Assembly: GCF_027887165.1 (NCBI RefSeq)
Contig: NC_077227.1
Location: 82,105,430-82,169,429 of the forward strand
Source of the DNA: Monodelphis domestica
Lineage: Eukaryota > Chordata > Mammalia > Didelphimorphia > Didelphidae
Length of the DNA stretch: 64,000 nt
Reading direction: 5' to 3'
Part shown: positions 24,101 to 36,100 of the stretch, one piece after another
Layout: each line of letters starts with the position of its first letter
Numbering within the stretch: the first letter of the stretch is position 1
Translations under genes and position numbers: made by a program
The notes under the pieces: model-generated
Seen by the model: the letters and a program-made list of their open reading frames with translations, nothing else
Databases searched by the model: none
What the model was told of the DNA's origin: nothing

Positions 24101-27100
24101 TGGTCTACTTGCTATTCTTTATTCCCACATTTCCTTCACACATCCCCTCATGCCTAATATGCTTTACTTCCTCACTCTTATCTCTTGAAAACTTTAGCTC
24201 CCTTCAAGTCTCAGTTTAAATGTCATCTCCTCTAAGAGGCCTTTCTTGAGTTTCCAATAATTGTTTGTCACATACCCCAAAACACCATGTAGTTATTTTG
24301 TATATATCTTATATTTACTTATCTGTAAATATAATGTATCCCCCTCAGAGCATAAATTCCTTGAGAGCAAGAAGTGTTTGAATTTTGTATTTGTATCTCC
24401 AGAACCTATCATGTTGCTTAAATTCTTATTGATTGACGAAGTTAGCTCATCAATATTGTATTACCTCTTCTAGCTATTACTGAATATACCTTACAGGATT
24501 CTTGTAATGGTGGTTATATATGTATATATAAAGTGCTTTTTAACCTCAAAGCATGATGTAAATGTCATTTATTATTCTTATTGTTAATTATTTGTGCATC
24601 AGTAGTTTGTAAAAAGAATTCTGTATCAGTTAAAATGAGGTGTCATTGGTTTTAGGGTTAAGATAAACACATTATCAGCTTTTTAGGGAAAAAAAAACCC
24701 ATATAGTCAGTTCTCAATTATCTGCCTTTATAGAGGGAAGCATGGATGATCCAAAAATTATTTCTGTTAGCCTGGGGCTTTGTCTATCTAAAATGTCACA
24801 CTTCAGGATGGAAGGTATTTTGAAGTTAAGTATTTACCACTGATGGCAAAATGGAGCTATCATACATTATCCATGTATCAGAGGGGAGAAGACCGAGGTA
24901 TGAATAATATAGCAGATGCTTCAGAAATCTTTTTTACTTTACTTTGAAGTGCATTTAGGAGCATGCACATTCAAATATTCATATACTACATAAATTTTCA
25001 TGCCTGGTCCCAGATCTTGCTTTCTTTGGCTTAGTTTATATCCTGGATAGATAAGCTAGGACAGTGATGGTGAACCTTTTGGAACTTTTTAGGGATCCTG
25101 TGCCATGCCCCACCCCTTCCCAGACTGTGTACCATGCCCCAAACCCCCATTACATGCCCTATCCCAAACTGCATGCTCCACCCCCAGCTTTGTGCAGTGC
25201 CCCACTCACCCCTGCATTCTGAGTGGGGTTGAAGAGCCAGAATTGGGGGTGGGCTGCAGGTTGCCAAGCCAGGACCAAGCTCTGTTGGGAGGCTTCAGTG
25301 ATCCATACCCTTCCCTTGTGTTTGGGGGTGGGCAGGACCAGGTTAATGGCCTTAGGCTGGCCACACTCTGCCCCTGTGACAGTGGAGGGAGGCTAGAGTG
25401 CCCCACCCACTCTGTTCAGGGGTAGGACCAGGCTGTCATCTGGCCAAGCCAGGGACCTGTGAGTTCCCACAGAGAGGTCTCTGTGTTAGGAGGTAGGCTA
25501 CCGCCACTTTTTTCCAAGTGGGAACACTAAATTGGAACTCAGACAACCAAGGATCTTATAATATGTTCACCTTTTACCACATGAATTTGAGCAAGATATT
25601 TAGTTGCTTTTGCTTTACTTTTTCGGTGGGTACCAATCTAGGAATAGTGACCCCCTATCCTACTTTAAGTCACTTAGATATTTTGAAGAAAAATAAAGTA
25701 ACATTTTATTAAATGTATTAATGGACTGGTTGACATTGTTGATAAAGGAAATTCATAAATAATCTCCAAGTTTTATTTTAAGAATCAACAAGCATTTATT
25801 GTGCTTACTATTAATAGCCAGTATTTGCTGATAAAAAATAAAAAAGAAACATACTCAAATTTGATCTTTATTCCTTATTTCTGATCATTTCCTAGTGTTA
25901 TTTTATCAAAAAATCAGCCAGTATGATCAAAACCAAGGAGCCTAGACAATCAGGCACCTAAAAGATGGAACTTGAGCTGTTTTTGCAAGCTCATTGGTCT
26001 TTTGAGAGTAAAGGTATTATATATAAACAGGTGTTTGTTAGAATTCTTTTAATTTAGATAGGTCAGTTTTTAGCAGCAACTTCTGTTTATTTGTTTGTTA
26101 AATATGCTGACAACTCTTTTCTTTGTTTACCTCCTAAAATAATATTGTAATATTTTTAATAAGCTAAATATGTTTGTATGGCTTTCTTTTTCCCCCAACC
26201 CTTTTTTGGTTATGCTTATAGCATCTTTTTGAGACTAGGAGAGACATAATATTCCCATGATTTCTATAGCAAATTATTTCCATTAATACTACTTGTAAAG
26301 GAACATTTGGAGAAAGAAAGGAGAATTTTCAGTTTAAAATCTCATGATAATTTGTTTATCCAAATTCAGTTAAATAAATGTTATCACATATTTCTTTTAG
26401 GATTATGCCAAGAATGTTCCTTTCGACTAAATTTTCACCACAGGTAAATAATCTTTAAAATAAATTTGAATTAGACATCTTAATTAGTGTGACTGCTACA
26501 TGACTAGTACCATTGGCATTTATTTACCAGCAGGGTTGTTTGCCTGGCTAAATGTTTGGATGGTTATATAGAATGTCAAGACTCAGTTTACATGCCCTTA
26601 AAAACTGTTCTCATTTTACCCTGCTTCAGTTCTTGGAGGTCTTTCCAGTTCATATAGAAATCCTCCAGTTCATTGTTCCTTATAGCACAATATTATTTCA
26701 TCACCCTCATATACCACAATTTTGGACTGGATCTTTTAAAAAACCATCAAGGGAGTTGCAAAATATTTTCTTTTCCTTTTAATAAATTTACCTGCAATAA
26801 GCAAGGTCATTTTACCATTGAAATATTTGTAGTTTTCATTAAATATTTTATTGTTTAGAGTTTTAAAAAAAGAGAATTTCTTCATTCTAGTCTTCTTATT
26901 CATTCTTTCTTCCCATCACCACCCCAGTTGTTTTATCTCCTGTTGTCAGGCCTGGATTTAAAGTCAGAAAGATCCAAGTTCAAATCAACTTCAGGTCTAT
27001 GACTAGACAGTTAGCCTCTCTCTGCCTCAGTTTTTTCCTTTATAAATGGGGATGCCTACCTAACAGGGTTGTTGTGAATACTGAATGAGATAATGTGTAA

Positions 27101-30100
27101 AGCATTTTGCAAACTCTAAAGCACTCTTTAAATGCTATTATTATCATTACTGTTATTATCACTATTTTGTATATGTAATTGATACTTTTAAAAATGTTGC
27201 TTTTTGTTTTAAAAAATTAGTATGAAGTATACTTTTCATTTAATTTTTAACATAAAGGAGAAAAGAAGTCAAACCCAAAAAGTTAATGAATAGAACTGAA
27301 GAAGATTCTGAAGAATCATCACATAAAAAATCCAAATTATCTTCTTCAAAACTGCAATCTTCCAAGAAAAAGAAGGGGAAAGGTATGAGGAAAAGAGTAT
27401 GTAATTCATAAAAATGCTTTAAATGTATAAATATAAAATGTATAAAATCCATTTATAAACATAAAATTGAATGTGACTTCTATTCCTTTGATAAAAAGTA
27501 CAAAAGATATGAAGGGAAATTCCATATGTCTTCAGCATTTAAAAAAAATTGTAGGATGGATGTTGTAACTTCCAATGAGCAGAAAGTTAAGAGAATTGAG
27601 CCCTAATACTACCTTTGCTACTTTCTATGTGACTGGACAAGGCTTTCTTTAGTCAAATGAGGGAATTGGACTAGGTGATATGTGAGGTTATTCCAAAATT
27701 TAAAAGTTGAAGTTTACTTTAAAAAAATTTTTTATAAATTTTAAGTCTCATTCTGAGGATAACTTCTATTTGTTCTTTTGGCCAATTATGAAGACAAATG
27801 AAATAAAGCTAAGTTGACTTTAAATTCACTCTCCTTATAGTGGGTAATCACTGGGAACAAGCAGTTAAATTAGAAAGAAAATTCTTTATGAATTTGATCC
27901 AGTTCCATGTTAATGTAGGAATTTCAAACCTTAAACTGAATTATATCTTTGGACAGGAGAGGGCTGTCTTGTTCCACTTAAGGAAATATGTATATTGTAT
28001 TTTTTCTCCTTTTATTTCTAGTAAATTATTTTGTGGTGAAGTGAAGTAGTCTGAGTGCCAGTTCTGAAGTTAGGAAGTCCTGATGACAAGTTCTACCTTA
28101 GAGATATAATAGTTATGTAACCTCTAGACAATTCAAGCCTTTCATTATCTTGACAATTCTCTTAATGCTCTCAGCTGCAGATGAATTGCTAGCCTGCATC
28201 AGTGTAGAGAATATATGCATTGTGAATTCCTCACATTAGTGAAATCATAAATCTGGACTAAAAAAACAAATAACCAAATTATAAATGCCCTTTCTTATAT
28301 TTGCACCTAGGATTAAGCTTGATCATAAAGAGAACATAATGTTATCTACATTTTGATAAGAGTCAGTGCATAGAGCAGAGGTTTCACTTTTTCAATTGTC
28401 TCTCAACCTTTTCAATAATTTAAAAATAATAATAGGATTGCAGAAATTTATTCATTTAACATACACCTCTGTTTAATAAAAATGCAAGTGGTTTCATTTG
28501 ACAGTCATAAGTTCTTCATTACATTACAAAAATTAAATTTTATCAGTTTGGATCATTTTATTTTAGAAACAGTAATAGCCATTCTTGTGTGCTTGTCCTC
28601 ATTATTCTATGTATTACACATTTACATTTTTAAAGAGCCCCTGCCTTTTAAGAACATATAAGATACCTATGAGATAATTATTTAAGCAACTAGTCAACAG
28701 GGAATATATTGAATCTCCCAAAATTCATGTACATGTACATAAATAAATGTAAATTATTGGCCCCACATGCCAGTCTAGTTACAGGAATATAGAACTAGGT
28801 GAGAATATATCTGAGAAGTTTGATTCAAGCCTAATCTGGGTTTAGAGGTCCAGAAGTACAGCTAGAATATGTTCTAGGGCTACTTTCTGGAGTTCAGATT
28901 TATTCTGAGCGCTGAAGTAGTAGGAGAGGTCAGTGATTTTAAGACCCCCATATATTGAGTAAATGAATTACATGATTAATCAAGTTGGACTTCTTGTTGT
29001 TTTTCCATGTAAAGTTACCTCAACCTACCCAAAATTATAGTGTACATATTGTATGCTTATTGAATGAATAAATCTCTGCCATTCTTTTATTAGGTGGTTA
29101 CCAAGTGTTCAACTACTTTAAAAATTTTTTATTTTTATTATCATACAAAATACACTTCCATTTTGATCATTGTTATAAGAGATATAGATAAAACTCAGAT
29201 AAAACCAAAACCCCAAAATAAAACTGTAAATTCACTGATGTGAAAGATAGGACACTTTGAATCACATTCATCTGACTCCAGTAGTTCTTTCTCTATAGGT
29301 ATAGTGTTCCCTGTCATAAGTCTTTCAGGATCATCCAGATCTTCGCTTTGTTGAGAGTACCCAATTCTTTTACAGTTAATCAGTCCTACAGTATTGCTGT
29401 AATTGTGTATAATGTTCTGGTTCTGTTTATTTTACTCTGCATCAGTTCATACAGATCTTTCAAGCTTTTTCTAAAATAATTTTGCTTATCATTTCTTATA
29501 GCCCAATAGTATTCAATCACAATGTATTCAGCCATACTCCAACTGATGGACATCCCTTCAATTTCCAATTATTAAGCTACTTTTTATTTGCTTTTTTTAT
29601 TTATATAAGATGAATAGGGGAAAACAAACAAGGAAAAATATTTGTTTGGCTCTTGGTAGAGCAAGCCATATCTCTAACATCTCTGCCTACTAGTTCTCTT
29701 TTGCTGGCCTTAAAGAGGCCATGCCTGCTAGAACTTTGGCCTATGGATTATCCACTTGGAATGGAATATGATTAGGGAGAGCAAAACTCTGCTTGAGAGT
29801 CAAGGAAGATCTGGCTCTTTGCCTTGCTTCTAGTTTGCTAGGTGGTGAAGTGGATAGAGTGCCTGACCTAGAGTCAGGAAGACTTATCTTCTGAGTTCAA
29901 ATCTGGCCTGAGACACTTACCAGCTGTGTAACCCTGGGCAAGTCATTTAACCTTGTGTGCCTTAGTTCCTCATGAGTAAAATAAGAAGGAAATGACAAGC
30001 CACTCCAGTATCTATACCAAAAATAATCCAAATAAGGTTATGAAGAGTCTGAAGCAACTGAAAATGACTGACCAAGAGAGTAACAATTTAATGGAGCACA

Positions 30101-33100
30101 TGGTGTGTGGATCAAATGAGAGAGCATATGTAAAGCATTCTGTAAACCTTAATGTAGTGTATAAGTGCAAGCTATTATTTCTTTTTCTATACTTTCCCAT
30201 CATTTAGGAAATATAGTGGAGTAATTTCCTTAGTTTAGGGAACTCCCAGATAAGGGAGCTTCTTTTACTGATGTCATTACCTTCTCTGTAACTTAAATTC
30301 TTAGAAAATTGCCTGTGGGGGTGAAGGCCTTTTATTTATTTTTTTTTTGTGCTTCTAATTGCGGGTGTGTGTTATTGATTGATAGATACTGAAAAACAGA
30401 TCTTTCCTCTAATGTCATTGGGATATTATGAAAACTAATGTTTGTTTGTGAAATACCTTAAAGATGCAAACATTTCTATAGAAATTTCTCTCTAACAGTG
30501 CTGTGCTAACATAAATATTTTTGAGAGGGAATAAAAGTAGCCACCTAAGCTTCCTTTTTTTAAATGAATGTTTTCTTGATATTTTTAAGGCCAGATATGT
30601 GTTTTGTGGGAAATGATAATAGGAGTGTTTATACAGTTAGAATATTATAAATTGAGATTTCCCATAGCCAGAAATAATCCTATTGTACAGAAGTATATAA
30701 TGTGATAGACCATTTATTGTCTTCTCAAGATTTGTTAGTTTCTATGAAACCTCTATTTTGTACTTCTCTTTGGATACTTCTGAACCCCCGAATGTTACAT
30801 ATGAGCAAGAGGGACAATAGATGGATGTTCATAAAAACAGATATTAGAAATCCTACTTTAAATATTTATTGATGGCTGTTCAGTTTTCTCATTCATCCAC
30901 ACATCTGTTTCTGGTAAGTGGTAGAGACCTTGCCTTTTGAGAAATGTCTTTTATACAGCTGACTTGCCATAGTTTGGCAATTTTCTGACATAATTTCACA
31001 GCAAGAAAGAGATTATGTAATAAATGAAGAAATGGGAGATTAGGCTTCTGATCTACTTTGGGTTAATTATTTTTCTTTCAATTAAATTAGCATTTTACAG
31101 ATGCCTTTTGTTTTTTACATTATAGTCATTTTTAGGTAAGTCCTATACCCTCTCCAGTGATCCTTCCCTTGTAACAAAGAACTTTCCCTGTTATACAAAA
31201 CCAATCAGGATTGACAGTTTTGACTTCATTTAGAGTTAGAGTTGGCTTCATTTTAATGTTTGTTTCATTTACCTTATTGTTTTAATCAACAACAATTTAT
31301 TAGGCAACTACTATGTATTAGGCATTGTGCTAGAACCTAGGGATATAACAGAAGTGAAAATAGTTTGCCCTTGAAGAGCTCACATTCTTTTTGACAGATT
31401 AGTTACTGTTTATCTAGTTTTTTTCTGGTTTATTCTAATTCAGTTCATTTAAGCTTTTATGTCCTTGAATTCTTCATATTCTTTTTGTTTTTTATGATTT
31501 AGTAATATTCCATTATATTCATATAGTTCAATTTAATTGCCATTCTGCAGTCAATGGTTTTTCATTGTATTTCTTGTTTTGTTAACTTTGTTTTCATTTT
31601 ACTTTCCTTACATAATTAAAATAAATCCATAGTTTAGACAGGCAGCTGGAATCAAGAGCTATGGTCAGATAAATGTGACCTTTCCCCTCATTGGAGCTAT
31701 TAATTCACATTAACTGTCTAGTCAATCAATAATGTTTGGGGCATGCCTTAGTCAGTTCAGAATGCTGTGCCACAAATTCTGGAGTACAGATTTACATGAA
31801 GAAGTATAAATATAAAACATGTTTTTTGAAGAGATTTATATTCTAGTTGGGAAGACACAATTGACAAATTTAAACAATTAGAAAACAAAGAACTAAACGA
31901 AATGTAGCACTAATAGTACCATGGCATATTATTTTATGTGTTGTACAATAATAATGAATGTACAATTTTCTTTCCAGAACATTCACTGTCAGAGAAATCA
32001 GAAGGGTCAGATAATGGTAAGTGTTAGGTTTTGATTATTCCTGTGGAATTCTGAAGATTGAATCACGTGAATTAGTGAAGTATCTTAAGCATGCTGATTG
32101 AGAAGGTTCCACTTTGAATCATTGTATATTTTAGTTTGGTGTTTCTTAAGTTTCCCTGAAATCTACATTGAGCTTTCATCACATAAGACACCAGAGGACA
32201 TGATCATTTTCTCAAAAATCATCTGACACCAGAGGGACATGATCATTTTCTCAAATATACTTAAATTTAAGTGTGTTAAGTGAATTATGTGTTCTGCTAT
32301 AAAAATGTTCAAAATTTATACTCTAGAGGAAAGACAGTTCTCTTTCTTAGTTGCTCTTCTTTTAAACATAATTAATTTATTTTGCTGACCTCATCAGTCC
32401 CCATATCTATGTAGATAACTGAGATATCCAGGCCTACTCTCTCTGGAGAAGTCCATCACCTTCGATTGTACCACAGTGTATCAGTTTCTGTGTACAATGT
32501 TTTCCTGGTTCTGCTCCTTTCGCTCTGCATTGACTCTCTATTCAGCTTCTCAAACTGGATGTACTAAAATTCAAACAAACTTTACCTTTTTTCTTCTCTA
32601 AAAACATACCTGTTCCAAATTTCCCTATTTCTGTTATAAACATGGTCCCAAGGAATTTAGAGCAAAGTGGCTTAGATCTTCCCAGATCTAAGAGATCTAT
32701 GGTCTCTGAAGGCACAGTTTGGATGCTAGAATAACTCTGAGAAGATAGGATAGAATTAATATCACTGATTTCATAATCTAGTATTTATCTCTTTGATCTC
32801 CAATCTAATCTACAATTCATTACATTTCACATTGATCTATATTATTATTGTTTTTGTTGATGGCTTACATCTTGCAACTTTGCTAAAATTGTTGTTTCAA
32901 TTAGTTTTTTAGTTATTTCTGTAAGGCTCTCTAAGTAGATCATCATATCATTTGCAGAGAGTGATAGTTTTGTTCCTTTGTTGCTCATTTTTATTCCTTC
33001 AGTTTCTTTTTTTTGTTGTTTTATTGCTATAGCTAACATTTCTTTTTTTTTCCCCAATTTTATTTTATTTTATTTTTTAATTTTTAAACATTATTTTATT

Positions 33101-36100
33101 TGGTCGTTTTCATACATTATTCACTGGAAACAAAGATCATTTTCTTTTCTTCCCCCCCCCCCCCCCCTTTCCCTCTCCCATAGCCGACGCACGATTCCAC
33201 TGGTTATCACATGTGTTCTTGACTCGAACCCATTTCCCTGTTGTTGGAATTTGCATTATAGTGTTCATTTAGAGTCTCTCCTCAGTCATATCTCCTCCAA
33301 CCCTGTAGTCAAGCAGTTGCTTTTCATTGGTGTTTTTACTCCCACAGTTTATCCTCTGCTTGTGGGTAGTATATTTTAGATCCCTGCAGATTGTTCAGGG
33401 ACATTGCATTGACACTAATGGAGAAGTCCATCACCTTCAATTGTACCACAGTGTGTCAGTCTCTGTGTACAATGTTTTCCTGGTTCTGCTCCTTTCGCTC
33501 TGCATCACTTCCTGGAGGTTGTTCCAGTCTCCATGGAATTCCTCCACTTTATAGCTAACATTTCTAATACAATATTGACATCTTGCTTCATAGAATTCTG
33601 ATCTTAGTGGAAAGTCTTCTACTTTGGAAAGACTCCCATATACTTACTTTTGGTTTTATATAAATATTACTTATCATTATAAGAAAATCTTCATGTATTC
33701 CTATGCTTTCTGTTGTTTTTTAATAGGAATAGGTATTCTATTTTTGTCAGAATCTTTTTCTTATATCTATTGGTATAATCCTATGATTTTTGTTGTTGTT
33801 GTTAATTATACTTATGGTTTTCCTAATAGTGAACCAGCTCTGCATTTCTGGGATATAAATCCCATCTAATTGTAGTGATTATTTCTGTCATCTCCTAGCT
33901 AGCATTTTACATTGATATTCATTAGGAAATATGGTCTACTGTTTTCTTTACCTATTTCTGCTCTCTCTGGTTTAAAGATCCACCTTTTTTTTTTTTTTAA
34001 ATAAAAACCCTTACCTTCTGTCTCCAAGACAGAAGAGTAGTAAGGGCTAAGCAATAGGGGTTAAGTGACTTGCCCAGGGTCACACAGCTGGGAAGTGTTT
34101 GAGGCCAGATTTGAACCTAGGACCTCCCATCTCTAGGCCTGGCTCTCAATCCACTGAGCTACCCAGCTTCCCCCTAAAGATCCACCTTTTAAAGGACACT
34201 AGTATTCTTTTACAAAAAAATTCAAATTGAGGGTTATCCAAACAACAGTGAGGAGGCCCCTGATAGAAAGTAAATAACAACATGTTGCTAATCATAATCC
34301 TTAAAGATAATAATTGTTCAATCAAGATAAATGCCTGTTTCCTTCCTTCCCTCCTCTTCCTCCTCTCCCTCCCTTCTTCCCTCTCTTCCTGATGGACCAG
34401 CCAAAGCCTGGAGCATGTTATGTGGATCCTCTGTGGAAGATATAGGCAAGAATTGTCCTGGATGAGTTGCAGCATATGTAGTTGAAGGAACTACTTAGAA
34501 TGATGAGATCTGTCACTACATTGAAGCAAGATATTGGAGAGACTGTATTTTGTTTGGCCTCAAAGACCAGAATTTAGAACAATGTTTGGAAATTACAAAA
34601 AATAGTTTTTATTTGATATAAGGAAGAACTTTCTAACAATTAGAGCTAGCTAAAAGTATAATGGTTTGCCTCGGAAAAATTCCCCATCATTGAAAGTCTT
34701 TAATGGAGGCTGTAGGACCACTTGTTGAAAATGTTTCAGGAAGAATTCCTTTTGAGGTATAGGGTATACCTGGTGAGCCCTGAGTGTTCACCTACCTGTG
34801 GGTTTCTTTCTGCCTGAGGTAACATTGCTAGGAAGTTGAAGAGCTGAGACTCAAACTTGAATCTTCTAGCTGTTGCTAAATAAGCTCTGTCAACCTAGTT
34901 GAGCTTATCCGTTCCTTACCTTATCTACCATGTTTCCTCCTTTGAACCTATGGATGCTGGGTTCAAATGTGGCCTCAAACACTTCTTAACTGTGTGACCC
35001 TGGGCAAGTCACTTGACCCCCATTACCTAGCTACCCATCTCTAGGCCTGGCTTTCAATCCACTGAGCCACCTAGCTACCTCCCAAAGAACTAGCTCTTCT
35101 TTTTTCCTTACCTTATTGAAATGAGCTTTCATAGAAATAGAGCAAATGGATTATATATTTTTTTCATGTAATTCAAATTGTGATACTAGTAATTGCCTCT
35201 TAAATGCTCATTATTGAGCCTAAGGTTGATTATTTCCAAACTTTTATTATATTTTATTTGCATTTAAATTAGCAGGATATCCAGTGGTTCTCTTTCCCCC
35301 TGTGTTGTTGTTGCTGCTGTTAGAATTCTGTGCCAGAATAGACTAGATTAGGACCAAAGTTCAGATACTTATGTTGATATAAGGATCGGAGTCCAACAGA
35401 TTTAGGGCCACCATAGCAAATCAATACTACTTTGTTTTCACAGTGTATAAACCAGGTAACATTGTACACTGACAAACAGAATTCATCTTTCTTTCCTTCT
35501 TTCTTTTAACATAAATGGTTGTTATTGACGAGAAATCATTTACTTTCCAATTAATTTTTGATTTGGGTCTCCATGTACCCTTGCCGATCAATATTTTAAT
35601 TGCCTTGTGATCTGAAAAGGCTGCAGTTAATATTTCTGCTTTTCTGCATTTAAGTGCCATGTTTCTATGACCTAGTGTATGATCTATTTTTGTGAATGTG
35701 CCATGTGGTGCTGAAAAGAAGGTGTATTCTTTTTTGTCCCTATTTATTTTTCTCCATATGTCTATTAATTCTAATTTTTCTAAGATTTCATTCACCTCTT
35801 TTACCTCTTTCTTATTTATTTTTTGATTTGATTTATCTAAATTTGATAGTGGTTGGTTCAAGTCTCCCACTAATATGGTTTTACTGTCTAATTCCTCCTT
35901 CAATTCTCCTAGTTTCTCTATTAAAAATTTGGATGCTATACCATTTGGTGCATACATGTTGATTAGTGATATTTCCTCATTGTCTATATTTCCTTTTAGC
36001 AGAATATATTTACCTTCCCTGTCCCTTTTGATCAGGTCTATTTGTACTTTGGCTTTGTCAGATATCATGATTGCAACTCCTGCCTTCTTTCTATCGGTTG

